Origin: Streptomyces thinghirensis
Lineage (GTDB): Bacteria > Actinomycetota > Actinomycetia > Streptomycetales > Streptomycetaceae
Direction: 5' to 3'
DNA: 64,000 bases
NCBI GenBank assembly: GCA_021502835.1
Contig: JAKFGP010000059.1
Location: forward strand, 1 to 64,000
Below, in pieces: positions 40,460-51,848 of this stretch; the stretch's first letter is position 1; each line of letters begins with the position of its first letter. A program made the translations under genes and the position numbers. The notes below the pieces were generated by a model, which was given only the letters and a program-made list of their open reading frames with translations, did no database searches and was not told the origin of the DNA.

Positions 40460-40909
40460 ATGAATCAGACCGCAGTTGTCATATCCGGGATCGCTCTGCT
40501 GATCAGCGTCTGCTCGCTCTACCGGTCAGTCCGGAGTGATCGCCGGGACATCACTCTGCGGCTCCATGAGGTCGCTGATCGACCTGACGCTCAATCCGGG
40601 CGGAAAGTGCTGCACGAGATGCAGGACGTCGAAACCCTGACGCCAGAAGAGTACGAACTGGCCAACCGAGCCTTGGCAAGCCTCGACATCGCCGGCTTCT
40701 ACTGCGCGAAGAAGTATGTGAGCGAGAGAGACTTCCTAGACCTGTGGGCCCCGGCGCTGGTGACATTGAAACAGTCCGCAGTCCCATTCCTGGCGTACCG
40801 CGACGCCCAGCGGCCGAAGCCGGTGTGGCCGTATTACAGGCGTCTGGCTGAGCGGGCTGAGGGCACCTGCGTGCCGACGAGTAGACCATGGCGGTCAGAG
40901 AGCATCTGA
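40460..40909 (+). CDS. Membrane-anchored hypothetical protein, DUF4760-like
   Basis: An intact 149-codon frame, one of the few unbroken genes here. The N-terminal helix TAVVISGIALLISVCSLYRS then VRSDRRDITLRLHEVADRPD looks like a membrane anchor followed by a positively charged cytoplasmic start. VLHEMQDVETLTPEEYELAN, RALASLDIAGFYCAKKYVSE, RDFLDLWAPALVTLKQSAVP and FLAYRDAQRPKPVWPYYRRL fit the DUF4760 pattern. TGA at 40907-40909. Function unknown. Confidence 0.7.
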   Translation: MNQTAVVISGIALLISVCSLYRSVRSDRRDITLRLHEVADRPDAQSGRKVLHEMQDVETLTPEEYELANRALASLDIAGFYCAKKYVSERDFLDLWAPALVTLKQSAVPFLAYRDAQRPKPVWPYYRRLAERAEGTCVPTSRPWRSESI

Positions 40910-41039
40910 TCTGACGTGATCTTCAACTTGTGCGGCGAGGTCGTGGGGTCCGTCGTCGGGCCTTGACCCCTGATCTTGGACACACGAGACACTGGATACT
41001 GATGATCTGAGAACGGACATCTCGTGTTCACGAAGAACC

Positions 41040-41260
41040 GCCGAGGTGGTCGGTGATCACGCCCTCCAGGGCGGACTCCAGCAGGCGCTTCATCAGCTGC
41101 TGGAGCAGCCCTCCCGGCCGGTCAGCTGCAGGTCCTCGTCCTGGACCCGGCCTTCCAACTCGTCGATCAACCGGTCGTCCACGACCTTCGCCGGCGCAGT
41201 TCTCGGGCTGGACACCCCAGGGCTCAAAACACCCTCTCGCTGGTCATCGGCACATCCTCC
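41040..41260 (-). pseudogene. IS256-family transposase, N-terminal remnant
   Basis: VVDDRLIDELEGRVQDEDLQ, LTGREG, then LLQQLMKRLLESALEGVITD followed by H-L-G is the conserved start of mutator-type (IS256) transposases (ELxxRxxxxGLQLTGxxGLLxxLxKxxLExALEGExxxHLGY). The rest is missing, and the preceding bases 40950-41040 may contain the edge of another IS (ACACGAGA and TCTCGTGT repeats). Confidence 0.65.
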
Positions 41261-41448
41261 ATGATCGGGAGTTATACCGAACGACCTACAGTCCCGGCCA
41301 TGCATCCGACCCGGTGTACTGAAGCTCAAGGCTGATGGACTCACGTGGAGAAATTGAGGCCAGCGCCCACTCGAGTGGTGAAAACCAGGGAGGTCGGCTG
41401 TGTGTTCTGCCTGGTGGCGGGCACAAGAAGCGGCGGAGGTTGATAACC

Positions 41449-41619
41449 ATGGTTCCCCCGCTTCTCGTTCTGCTGCTGGCCCTCATCCTGTTCGGCGCGG
41501 GGTTCGCGCTGAAGGCGCTGTGGTGGATCGCTGTGATCGTGCTGGTGGTCTGGCTGCTGGGCTTCGTCGTCCATACCGCGGACAGCGGCGGCCGCAAGGG
41601 TCGCTGGTATCGCTGGTAA
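41449..41619 (+). CDS. Small hydrophobic membrane protein
   Basis: ATG at 41449, nine bases after GGAGG. MVPPLLVLLLALILFGAGFA, LKALWWIAVIVLVVWLLGFV then VHTADSGGRKGRWYRW, stop TAA 41617-41619. Fifty-six residues, two transmembrane helices and a basic tail; the family is common in Streptomyces as hydrophobic protein. Intact, followed by a strong terminator, so a monocistronic gene. Function unknown. Confidence 0.8.
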   Translation: MVPPLLVLLLALILFGAGFALKALWWIAVIVLVVWLLGFVVHTADSGGRKGRWYRW

Positions 41620-41648
41620 CCCAGTCAACACGAACGACCCGAGCCACT

Positions 41649-41681
41649 GTTGGGGCCCCGGACACTGTCCGGGGCCCCAAC
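41649..41681 (+). terminator. Perfect 15-bp terminator hairpin
   Basis: GTTGGGGCCCCGGAC-ACT-GTCCGGGGCCCCAAC with a three-base loop, 30 bp after the stop of the small membrane protein. Confidence 0.85.
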
Positions 41682-41946
41682 GTATGCCTCGCGTCAAAAG
41701 TTGATCGCGCCGCAAAGGGTGTGCATGGCACTTGCACAGGCACCGCGCCTCGCAGCTGAGGCCCAGTGACGCAGTGGAACCCGCCCTCACCACCAAGCCC
41801 AGCCCGTACCCCGACGCCACCGGCACTGCCCCCAGAGGCGGCCGTCTGCGATGACGACTGGCTCGTCGGCGACGTCGAGACCGAGTGGGCGGAAAAGGCT
41901 GGTCGTCTGCTGCCCATCGGCCCACCCGGGAGCAGCCCCGGCAGCA

Positions 41947-41992
41947 GACCTCCCGCCACCACGCTCCTCCGCCCCCCGGGTGGCGGGAGGTC
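41947..41992. repeat. 14-bp inverted repeat in gene-poor stretch
   Basis: GACCTCCCGCCACC (41947-41960) and GGTGGCGGGAGGTC (41979-41992) with an 18-nt loop. The surrounding 41700-42250 has a Pro-rich open frame from GTG 41766 without a recognised domain, so I treat the stretch as gene-free. The hairpin may end transcription of the decarboxylase (minus strand, stop 42254). Confidence 0.45.
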
Positions 41993-42253
41993 ACCGGTGG
42001 CCAAGGTGGAGTGGAGCCTGGCTGAAGCGGCGGAAAGGGAGGGGCCGTTCGACCTCCCCAGGTGTCGCGGCCCCCTCCCAACCTGCACGCAACTACCCGC
42101 CCAGACCGACCTCACTCCTTCGCTCCCGCCGGCTTGTCACGCCGATGGTCCGGACGGACCGGCTTCAGCAGCTGGCGACGTAGCCCTCTCACATCTCCAG
42201 CGTCTGCAGAAGTTTCTCTGCGTCGGGGCTCTGTCGCGTCCGGTGAGTAGGAC

Positions 42254-44640
42254 TCAACCCCTCGTCCTGCTGCTGTGCGCCCTCCGTCGCTGCGCCGGCG
42301 TGATGGCGCCGCGAGACCCTCCCTCCTCGACCGGGCGCAAGCACTCGATCAGGTAGTCCCCGGTGTCGGGGGCACGGGTCACCCGTGCGTCTCGCTGCCG
42401 AAGCCGGGGAAGCGGCGATCGAAGGCCTCCAGGGCGCTGAGGTAGCGCAGGAGAGGGCCGTCTTCTTCCCCGACGTCTTCACCCGGCATGAGAACCGGGG
42501 GGATACCGGGCGGCGTCACCGTGACCATCGCCGCGGCGACGCGGCCCTGCTGCGTCCGCCAGCGGGATCCGTTCCGTGCCGCCGCGGATCAGGCGCTGGT
42601 AGCACAGCTGGGGCGAGGCGACCGGCTTGGGGAGCTGCTGGAAGGCCAGGTCGAGTAGTTCGACCAGGCGGGCATCGCGCAAGTGGTCGTGCATCTCCTG
42701 GCACAGGTCGCGCAGAACTATGTCCTGCGCTAGTGCCGCGGGTGCTCGGCGACCAGGGCGGGCAGCACGCGGTCCAGCGGGGCATCGCCGTCGTAGAGGT
42801 CCTTGAAGTCCATCAGGGCGTCCAGCAGCGTGCCCCACTTGCCCTTGGTGATGCCCATGGAGAACAGCACCAGTGTGGTGTAGCTGTCGGTCTTCTCCAC
42901 GACGATGCCGCGCGTGGTCAGATAGGCGGTGAGCACGCGCGCCGGGATGCCCCGGTCGGACATCACACCGGTCGCGTCGAGTCCCGGGCAGGTCAGGGTG
43001 ACCTTGATCGGGTCGAGCATGCAGTAGCCGTCGGTCAGACCCGGGAAGCCGTGCCAGTCCGCGTCGGGTGCGAGATGCCAGCAGGACGCCTCGGTCCTGC
43101 AGCAGGTCCGCCGGTGCCTCGTCGAACGGCAGTCGCGTCCCGCTCGCAGGGTCGGTGACCTCGTCCGGCTGCCATACGCCGAAAAACCAAGGCGGCCGGT
43201 CCCCGGCGGCCTCGATCCGCCGCCCGATCCGCACCATTTCCTGGCGGAACCGGACCGCTTCCGAGATCGCCTCGTCGATCAGCCACTGCCCTTGCGGACC
43301 GTCCATCATCGCCGTGGCCACGTCCAATCGAGGCGATCATCGGATACAGCGGCGACGTCGTGCCGTGCATCATCAGCGCCTCGTTGAACCGGTCATGTTC
43401 CACCGGTGCTCGCGGGGCGGGCCGGACGTGCACCATGGCACCCTGCGACAACGCGGCCAGCAGCTTGTGGGTGGACTGGGTCGCGAAGACCGTAGGCCGG
43501 TCGGAGCCGGGGAAGGTCTCCTCGTCCACCGACATGCCGTAGCGCCCCGCGTAGAGCGGATGGAAGCGGGCGTACGCGAACCACGCCTCGTCGAAGTGCA
43601 GCCGGGGCGTGCTGGGCGCGAAGGCCCGGGCCGCCGCCGGCGCGCGTCGTAACACACGCCGTCATACGTGGAGTTGGTGAGCACCGCGTATTCAGCACGC
43701 GGTGACACTGCGTCCCCTGTGAGAGGGCTACTCGCGACCCGCCCCGCCACCGAGTCCGCCGCGATCTCGGCCGGAGGCAGCGGGCCGGCAAGCCCGTAGC
43801 CGTTGCGTGTCGGGACCAGGTAGACCGGCCGGGCGCCGGAGACCACCAGGCCGTGCAGAACCGACTTGTGGCAGTTGCGGTCCACCAGGGCGATCTCGTC
43901 GCGCGTCACACTGAAGTGGCCGACCAGACGGTTGCAGGTGGAGTCGCCGTGCAGGACAAAGTACGTGCGGTCGGAGCCGAAGACCCGCGCGGCGTTGTGC
44001 TCCGCCTCGCCGATCGGCCCGGTGTGTTCGAACAGGAGCCGAGCTCCTCCACCGAGATCGACAGGTCGCTCCGCAGCAGCCGTTCCCCGAAGTAGTCGTG
44101 GAAGGCTCGGCCCACGGGCGACTTGAGAAAGGCGACGCCGCCGGAGTGCGCGGGGGTGTGCCAGGAGTATTCGTGTGCGTCGTCGAAGCGCCGCAGCGCC
44201 TTGAAGAACGGCGGGAGCAGGGCGTCCTGGTAGGTACGCGCGGCGGTGCTGATCCGCCCCGCGATGAACGCCGGCGTGTCCTCCAGCGGCCATACGTAGC
44301 CCACCACCGACTGCGATACCCACAGTGGCAGCTCACGCAGCCCTTCGTCCGCCATGACCAGGAACACCGGCAGATTCTGGAACCGGCGCCCGATCCTGTG
44401 CAGAACCGTTGCGCCGCCCGGCCCCTCCTCGGCTCCGGGCAGAAGATCCCAGGCCACCACCGCGGCGGCCAAGCCGGCCTCCGTCCTGAGCACCGCCTCG
44501 GCGTCGGAGACGCTCACCACCCACCGGACCTGGAAGCCGTTCGCCCGGATCCCCTCGGCGATGCGCGTCAACTGGCCGGCAGTGGCACACCTGTCTTCCG
44601 GGTGCTCCCTCACCGCCACCAAGACCGTGCCGTCAGTCAT
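42254..44640 (-). CDS. Orn/Lys/Arg decarboxylase (PLP, group III, with receiver-like wing domain)
   Basis: ATG at 44640. The N-terminal wing reads MTDGTVLVAVREHPEDRCAT, AVLRTEAGLAAAVVAWDLLP and FQNLPVFLVMADEGLRELPL, a flavodoxin/receiver-like fold. The catalytic domain reads EYSWHTPAHSGGVAFLKSPV, GEAEHNAARVFGSDRTYFVL, HGDSTCNRLVGHFSVTRDEI, ALVDRNCHKSVLHGLVVSGA, LHFDEAWFAYARFHPLYAGR and TVFATQSTHKLLAALSQGAM, where Lys of STHK binds pyridoxal phosphate. The C-terminal domain includes GRGIVVEK-type text and YTTLVLFSMGITKGKWGTLL. It ends SRTRG with TGA 42254-42256. About 790 residues with six breaks. It converts lysine, ornithine or arginine to a polyamine; the exact substrate cannot be told. Confidence 0.85.
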
Positions 44641-45260
44641 GCCGTCCCCCTACCCGGTGGCCCACGCCACCCCTCGACCAGTGTTCGTGGCCTGCGGGCG
44701 CACTGTCGTCCGATGACCGGTCAAACCACCCCAACGGGTCGCAGCCTGGACCGCTCCTTGACGTGGCAACCTGGCGCGTCCGGCATCCGTGTTGTGCGTT
44801 CCATGGAGGAAAGCGAATGCCTCGCGTAGGCGGCGTTCCTCGGAGCGGGCCAGGAGCACGGCGGCCGCCGCGCCGGGCGAGGCATCCATGCCGGGCACGG
44901 TCGGGAAAACGCGGTGTGCCCGGCGTTAACGGCATGAGGGAGCGACGCATGGAGTCCTGAGATCGGTCGAGGTGGTCGCTTGCTGGTCTCCTTCTGGCGG
45001 GCGGCGGCGGTCTGGTGCCGCCAGTTGTCCGCGGCCGCCTCGGTGGCGGCGAAGACGCTGGAATCAAGCGGATCTCCTCACGGGAAGAGCAGGGCCGGTG
45101 GCCGCTGGCGGCCTTCGCCGGCCAATGCAGTTGCTGCAAGCACCCGCCCAGTTCGCAGGGATCCTCTGCGCTTCGGCTTCGCCGCCGCAGGCACCGGTCG
45201 CCATCACCCGCAACTGCCAGGCCCCGGGATACACTGCCCCGCCCCCACCTCGACCGGAGG
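44641..45260. other. Gene-free stretch, nothing recognised
   Basis: Several 60-130-codon frames overlap here (for example LRARSEERRLREAFAFLHGT on the minus strand, 44650-44898), but none matches a family or has a convincing start. It holds the promoter of the decarboxylase. Confidence 0.3.
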
Positions 45261-45268
45261 TCATCTCA

Positions 45269-45796
45269 GTGTTACCTGCACTGGGTATTGGCCGTTGCCT
45301 CGCTGGCTCTGGTGATTCTCGCCCTGTCCGGCTGCTCTTCCTGGGGCTGCACCGACACGACGGCGGAGCGCGGTAAGGCCGGTATCAGGGTGCAGGTCGT
45401 GGACACGGATGGGCAGCCTCTCGGCGTCACCGTCGCGGTCGTCGACTGGCGCGTTGAGCCCCACCCGCAGGTGCCCTCCGAAGGTGACCGGGTCCACTTC
45501 CACTTCCGCTTTGACGGCGCCGACGCATACTCCGACCCCGCAGTGGATGCCTGTGCGGTCGACAGGAGAGTGTGGCGTTGGGGTGCCAGACGGTTCACTC
45601 GTCCCAGGCGTTCGGGCCGGCCGACGATCCCCTCACGGGCGACGACTGGCTCACCGTCGAGCACCCTGAGCAGGTTGCGGGAGTGCTGTTGATCCCCAAT
45701 GACCAGTCCTATGACCGACGCACCTGTGAAGAGGACAGCAAGGACGGTGGCGGGATGCATCCTCCGGAACGACCCAGCAGGGGGCACCAGCTGTAG
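45269..45796 (+). CDS. Putative lipoprotein
   Basis: HWVLAVASLALVILALSGCS then SWGCTDTTAERGKAGIRVQV is a lipoprotein signal (lipobox ALSGC). VDTDGQPLGVTVAVVDWRVE, PHPQVPSEGDRVHFHFRFDG, ADAYSDPAVDACAVDRR and, after a one-base shift near 45570, ALGCQTVHSSQAFGPADDPL, TGDDWLTVEHPEQVAGVLLI and PNDQSYDRRTCEED follow. Conserved cysteines suggest a disulfide. About 170 residues. The start is uncertain; GTG near 45269 precedes the hydrophobic segment. I do not recognise the family. Confidence 0.55.
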
Positions 45797-46480
45797 GAGG
45801 TCAAGGCGGTTGAGCGCAGGAGCACGGGTCTGCCGGCACCCCGGTGTTCACGCTGTTTGGTGGTCTGGTTGTGTGCCCATCGCCCCGGTGCCACCTTGCT
45901 GTGGCCGCTCCGGATTCTCAGGATCGACCACCGCATCGGCTTTCCTTGAACGCTCGGGACCAGTCCCGGCCGGACAGGGGCGGGCAGCAGACGGAACCGC
46001 GCTGCCGGCCTGCCCGGCGGCAAGCCGAACTGGGGGCCCGCAGGCCGGTTCGCACTTGATCGTGTTTTGAAGGGCCTTTGACGTCGGTATGGACCGACCG
46101 GCCCTGACCCGGTTCGGTACTGGGAATTGGGTCGCCCCGACAGGCCTCTCGGTGCACCTTCCCTGGCTCTACGCCCATCCGGTAGTGGCTCGGGTCACCC
46201 TGTAACTGAGGGCTCACCCTACGAGAGTCTGCGTGGGCCGGGCACTGTCACCGCAGTCACAAGCTCCAGGTCCAAACGGCTGTTCACGTCCACCGACCTT
46301 GTCCATCAGGGCGACGGCACCCGGCCCATGCACCCCGCAGGGAGAGGCTGCCGCGGCTGTCGAGACGGCGCACGCGGACTTCGACGCCCTCCAGCAGCGC
46401 GATCACAGCCCCAAGTAGTTACTCAGCGCTACACGCCACCCGACGGCAGCTGTACGAGAACAGGGCCTTGGAATTGGCTC
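45797..46480. other. Gene-free stretch, nothing recognised
   Basis: No supported gene. A short plus-strand reading ending AVETAHADFDALQQRDHSPK (46418) looks protein-like but has no known match. Confidence 0.3.
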
Positions 46481-46490
46481 ATGGTTCGCG

Positions 46491-48077
46491 TCAGTCAGCA
46501 GAGCGGCGGATCAGCCCGGCGTCACCGCACCCTCTGGCTCTCCGAACCACCTCCTCCAGCGCCTCCGCCAGCCCGGCCGTCGACGTCGGCACATGCGCCC
46601 CTGCGTCGGCCGCCCAGGCCGTGCAGCCGTCCGGACGGACCAGGACCGCCGCCAGTTCCGGATGGGACGGGCAGCCGACCGTCAGGGTGTCGACGCGGCC
46701 GGCATACCCCGCCGCGAGGGCCCGGAGCTCCGGGTCGTCGGTGAGGTCGAGCAGGAGCGCCCGGCCGCCGTGGAGGTGGTCCGCGAGGCGGCTGCCGTCG
46801 GCGAGTTCGAGGTCCGGGGTGCTGCGGCCGGTCAGCAGAGTGCTCGCCCGGCAACTCGTAGCGCGTCCCTGCGCTGTTGAGCCGGGCGGTGAGGTACGTG
46901 GTGCCCGTGACCGTCTCCGCCAGGTCGCTGACGATCTCGCGCAGGGCCCGGGACTGCGGGTCCGGGCGCATGGCCGCCACCTGGGAACGGGTCCAGTCAG
47001 GATCCCCGCGCCGACCGGGTGCCGTTCGGCGGTGTAGGTGTCCAGCAGCCCTTCCGGCGCACGGCCGCCGATCACCGCGGCAAGCTTCCAGCCGAGGTTC
47101 ATCGCGTCCCCGATACCCAGGCTCAGCCCCTGGCTGCCGAACGCGGAGTGCACGTGCGCCGCGTCGCCCGCCAGCAGCACCCGGCCCGCGCGGTACTCGG
47201 TGACCTGGCGGGCGTGGTCGGTGAAGCGGGTAGCGGTCTGCACCCCGGTGATCGTAACGTCCACGCCGGAGACGCGGCGCAGTTTCGCCTGGAGGTCCTC
47301 GGTGGTGACCGGCGCGTCCCGGTCGGTCGGCGGGCCGTCGAACTCCACCGTGACGACGCGGCCCGGCATCGGTCCGTGGGCATAGACCCCGGTGCCCGTG
47401 GCGGTCCAGCCGACCGTCAGGTCCTCGGCGCCGGTCATCTCCACGACCGCCTGGTGACAGGTGATCTCAGGGTCCGTACCGGGGAATCAACCCCGCGAGC
47501 TTGCGGACCGTGCTGCGGCCGCCGTCACAGCCTACGAGCCAGCCGGCGCGTATGGCCCCGTGGCTGGTCCGGACCGTGACGGCCTCGTCGTCCGCGTCGA
47601 AGCCGGTCAACTCCACTCCCCGGCGCACGTCGACGCCGAGCTCGTCCGCCCGCCCGCCGAGCAGCCGCTCGATGTCCTGCTGCGCCACGAAAACGATCTC
47701 GGCGGCGGGCCCGGCGTCGCCGAGACCCGGCTCCGTACGATCGACCAGGTCGGCGCGCAGCATGATTCCGGCGAAGTGCCCGACGAACCCGAGCCCTGGC
47801 CCGCGGCCCCGCCCCCCGTCCCTGCCGTTCTGTTCGCGTTCGCGCATGAATGCCTGGAAGCGGTCCATCGCCTGCCGATGCTTCTCGGCCAGCGCGGGCA
47901 GCATGCCCCGGCGGTAGAGCGCCTCGGCGCTGGGCGTGGTGATCGCCCCGCCCTTGATCGTCGGGTCCACTTCGGTGAGGCGCTCCAGGACGGCCACCCG
48001 CGCGCCTCCGAGCCGGGTTCGCAGGCCAGCATCAGTCCGACCGGGCCGGCTCCGGCCACCACTACGTCATAGTCCAT
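46491..48077 (-). CDS. FAD-dependent aromatic hydroxylase (PHBH fold, RdmE/Rox-like)
   Basis: ATG at 48077. MDYDVVVAGAGPVGLMLACE is the Rossmann GxGxxG. VAVLERLTEVDPTIKGGAIT, PSAEALYRRGMLPALAEKHR and QDIERLLGGRADELGVDVRR follow. AGWLVGCDGGRSTVRKLAGL is the DG motif, and RAGRVLLAGDAAHVHSAFGS then QGLSLGIGDAMNLGWKLAAV is the GD motif that binds the FAD ribityl chain. The C-terminal thioredoxin-like domain reads DLELADGSRLADHLHGGRAL, TLTVGCPSHPELAAVLVRPD and ends RARGCGDAGLIRRSAD. About 525 residues with three breaks. NAD(P)H-dependent hydroxylation of a polyketide or phenolic compound (rifampicin-type antibiotics also possible). Confidence 0.85.
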
Positions 48078-48179
48078 GGCGCCGACTATGACCGAGAGCC
48101 GAGAAGGCCAAAAGGCGCCGCGGTGTCAAGAGGCCAACCTTGCGAGAAGGGACGGGAAGCGGGCCTTCCGCGCTCCCTC

Positions 48180-48400
48180 ATCAGCTACCTCAGCCGGTGC
48201 CGTCGCTGGTCGGTCTTCTCGGGGATGGTGTGCGCGATGCCGCGTTTTCGATAGATGGGCACGGAAGCCGCAAGAGCTGTAAGCCTTGTCTGCGATGACC
48301 TGGTCGGGCATGCAGCGCGGCCGGCCCGGTCCGGTGCGGAGCACGGATACGTTCCAGCAGAGGGCGTGCGCAGACACTGTCGTGCCGACGTGTGGCACGA
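48180..48400 (-). pseudogene. IS5-family transposase, C-terminal remnant
   Basis: RHDSVCARPLLERI, then RTGPGRPRCMPDQVIADKAY (second catalytic Asp) and KRGIAHTIPEKTDQRRHRLR, cut off before the Glu helix. Both ends are missing. The region 48400-48690 upstream holds no recognisable gene. Confidence 0.65.
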
Positions 48401-48696
48401 GCGGCTGGGGTGGGCGTTGGGGCTGGTAGCAAGCGATCCGGCTGAACGTGCTGCGGTCCTTGCCCGTCTGGCTGACGCCGAGAGGAACACCCAGGAGGCT
48501 CCGGAGCGGTTCAACAAGGCGGGGCGTGCAGGTACTCGCTGGGGCGGCAGGTGGCCCACATGGAGGCTGCCCCAGCCTCCGTACGCCGTCACACGTGAAC
48601 GAGGCCCCGCGGAGGCCCGTTGTCGGGTGCTTTCTTCGGCATGTGCACGGCTTCAACGGGCACACGAACGTTCCACTACGGGAGGGCAAGACAAAC

Positions 48697-49259
48697 ATGA
48701 CGACGGAGCCGATCACGTGGCCGAAGGCGAGACCCGGCGGTTGCGGCGCGTGCGAAGGGCACGGCCCCGAGTCCCCGGACGAGGCACCGGAAACGCCACG
48801 AGAGCGCGTCAACCGCCGGTGGAACGAGATCAGCTGCAGGAGACGCGCGTCGCCCAGACGGGAGTGCAAATCCTCTTCGGCTTCCTGCTCAGTGTCGCCT
48901 TCACGCCTCTCTTCCATGACCTGGGAACGTTCGAGCACGCCGCCTACGTCATCACCGTGGTCTCGGGTGCCGCCGCCACGGCCTGCCTGATCGCCCCGGT
49001 CTCCATCCACCGCTTCCTGTCGGGACAGCGGATGAAGGACGAGATGGTGGAGGTGGCGCATCGCCTGATGTTGTGCGGCATGCTTCTCATGGCCGTGACC
49101 ATCGGGTGCACTCTCCTCCTGATCCTTCACGTCGTTGTGCCGGGACTCATGGCGAAGCTGCTCGTCGGCGGCGTGATGGCCTGGTTCGCCCTGTCGTGGT
49201 ACGCCCTCCCCCCTGTGGCTCCGCTACCGGTCCGCCCGCCGCGCGGCCGGGGGGACTGA
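48697..49259 (+). CDS. DUF6328 family membrane protein
   Basis: ATG at 48697. MTTEPITWPKARPGGCGACE, TPRERVNRRWNEI, then after one shift near 48835 QETRVAQTGVQILFGFLLSV, AFTPLFHDLGTFEHAAYVIT, VVSGAAATACLIAPVSIHRF, LSGQRMKDEMVEVAHRLMLC, GMLLMAVTIGCTLLLILHVV and VPGLMAKLLVGGVMAWFALS. The RxxRxWNE(I)LQExRVAQTGVQ(I)LF motif is characteristic of DUF6328. About 187 residues, four transmembrane helices. Function unknown. Confidence 0.8.
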
Positions 49260-49480
49260 ACACACCTCGCTGCGCGACCTGCCTCTCAGCTCCGACCTGA
49301 ATCGCATCGGCGAGCAGTTGCACGCCCCTGGCCCGCGCACAGAACACTTGTCTGGTCCGTTGGAGTGATCGACTGGGCGTCTAGGCGCCTGGTCCGGTGA
49401 GCTCAGTCAACGTCCTCGATCATGGGCTTGACTGCATACAGGGCGGAGTCGGCTTGGACGGGCAGTCAGACGGCAGCGAC

Positions 49481-50101
49481 ATGACGGCAGGCGCACGTGC
49501 CGACGATTCCACTCGGGCGGAGGAGGAACTGCTGTGGGCCGTTGCAGCAGCCATGCAACGGCTCAACAGGCACGCCAGCATGGCTCAGATCGCTCGCGAG
49601 GCGGGTCTGAGTCCCGCGGCACTCTATCGGCGATACCCCACGCCCAATGTGCTCCCGCGCCGGGCTCGCCACGGCCTTCTACGACCGTCTCCTCGCGCAC
49701 ACCGAACGACTCCCCGGTCTGCCGGTGGAGCAACGGCCGACACACTTCCTGCGCACCGTCGGTCTGCATCTGGCCCTCAGCCACGCCATCCTGTCTCACC
49801 AGTTCGGTCAGATGGCCACCGCCGAGCAACGTGAACGTCTCTACGCCCTCGTCGCCGAACTCCTCGAAGACGGCCGGCAAGCCGGCGTGCTGGCACCTGA
49901 TGTCACTCTGTCCGACGTCGCCGCAGCCGTCTGGGCCCTGCGCGGCATCATCGAGACCACGGATCCCATCGCACCGGGATGCCTGGGAACGACACCTCGA
50001 TCGTCATCGTGGCCGGCCTGCAAAGCCCTCGCCTCACCTTCAGGCGTCCCCCACTCGACGCAGAACAGCTGGATCGAGTGATCCATCGAACGCCTGACTG
50101 A
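49481..50101 (+). CDS. TetR-family transcriptional regulator
   Basis: ATG at 49481. ADDSTRAEEELLWAVAAAMQ, RLNRHASMAQIAREAGLSPA and ALYRRYPT form the HTH. After one shift at about 49650, ATAFYDRLLAHTERLPGLPV, FLRTVGLHLALSHAILSHQF, GQMATAEQRERLYALVAELL, EDGRQAGVLAPDVTLSDVAA and AVWALRGIIETTDPI form the ligand domain. A last shift gives the end AEQLDRVIHRTPD with TGA 50099-50101. About 205 residues. The neighbouring DUF6328 gene is a possible target. Confidence 0.75.
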
Positions 50102-50234
50102 GTCCGCCCTCACCCGCCGCCGCGGGTCAGACGGAACGGCACTCACCTGAGCCAACACGTCGTCCCAACTCTCCGCAAGGGGGACCATGTGATCCATGGC
50201 GTGGCCGGAGGCGACATCACCCGAACCTGGTCGC

Positions 50235-50368
50235 AGTACGAGCCGGCCACGCTGAACGTCGCCACCTCGGCGCCGCACCAGTGCCACCAGCTTCGCGAAC
50301 TGCACCTCGGTCAGACCCGCAAACGGCTCGATCCACTTCGGATCATCTGCTGAGATCACCCCACCCAA
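50235..50368 (-). pseudogene. IS5-family transposase, N-terminal remnant
   Basis: MGGVISADDPKWIEPFAGLT followed by EVQFAKLVALVRRRGGDVQR and G-R is the start of a Streptomyces IS5-type transposase (GVISA.EP.WI.PF.GL...QF.KLV..LRR.G....RRGRPW). It breaks off after about 43 residues. Confidence 0.6.
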
Positions 50369-50532
50369 TGCACTGGGTATCCCTCACGGCCCGCCATGGC
50401 CGCATGGTTCACCGGGTCCCACCGGCGTCCCAGCGAACGGACTGCACGAGCCGGTGTTGGGATGCCGGCGGACGGTGCGTCTGAACACGGCCGGTCGGGT
50501 AGTTCCGGGTATGCCCGGCGCGCTCAAGCTGA

Positions 50533-50853
50533 TCAGTTTGTTTGGGTGCGTAGTTGCTCGTTGATGCGCTGGGCTTCTTCGAGTTGGTCTTCGAGGACGA
50601 TGATCCGGCAGGCGGCTTCGAGGGCGGTGCCGGCGTCGACGAGTTCGCGGGCGCGGGCGGCGATGCGCAGTTGGTAGCGGGAGTAGCGGCGGTGGCCGCC
50701 TTCGGAGCGCAGTGGGGTGATGAGGCGGTGTTCGCCGAGGGCGCGGAGGAAGGCGGGGGTGGTGCCGAGCATGTCGGCGGCCCGGCCCATGGTGTAGGCG
50801 GGGTAGTCGTCGTCATCGAGGGGGGTGGCGGGGCGGGTACTGCGAGGGGGCAT
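50533..50853 (-). CDS. MerR-family transcriptional regulator
   Basis: Intact 106-codon frame; ATG at 50853. DDDDYPAYTMGRAADMLGTT, PAFLRALGEHRLITPLRSEG, GHRRYSRYQLRIAARARELV, DAGTALEAACRIIVLEDQLE and EAQRINEQLRTQTN. The MerR HTH with wing motif GGHRRYSRYQLRIA is followed by a coiled-coil dimerisation helix. There is no C-terminal effector domain, so it is a minimal MerR regulator. A GC-rich inverted repeat lies just upstream (50879-50911). Confidence 0.85.
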   Translation of the reverse strand: MPPRSTRPATPLDDDDYPAYTMGRAADMLGTTPAFLRALGEHRLITPLRSEGGHRRYSRYQLRIAARARELVDAGTALEAACRIIVLEDQLEEAQRINEQLRTQTN

Positions 50854-50878
50854 AGACCTCTTCTTCCGTGGACGCGTC

Positions 50879-50911
50879 GGGGGCCCGGGCGCCGACCGGC
50901 GCCCGGGCCCC
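50879..50911. repeat. GC-rich perfect inverted repeat upstream of MerR gene
   Basis: GGGGCCCGGGCGCCG and CGGCGCCCGGGCCCC pair over 15-16 bp with a 2-3-base loop. It lies 25 bp upstream of the MerR start, in its leader. It could be an attenuator-like hairpin or the terminator of a lost upstream gene. Confidence 0.6.

Positions 50912-51848
<937 letters not shown>

Noticed and set aside
41766..42356. Pro-rich 196-codon plus-strand frame
   Set aside because: No family match, crosses a 14-bp inverted repeat, and overlaps the decarboxylase 3' end. The segment DDDWLVGDVETEWAEKAGRL looks faintly protein-like but is not enough.
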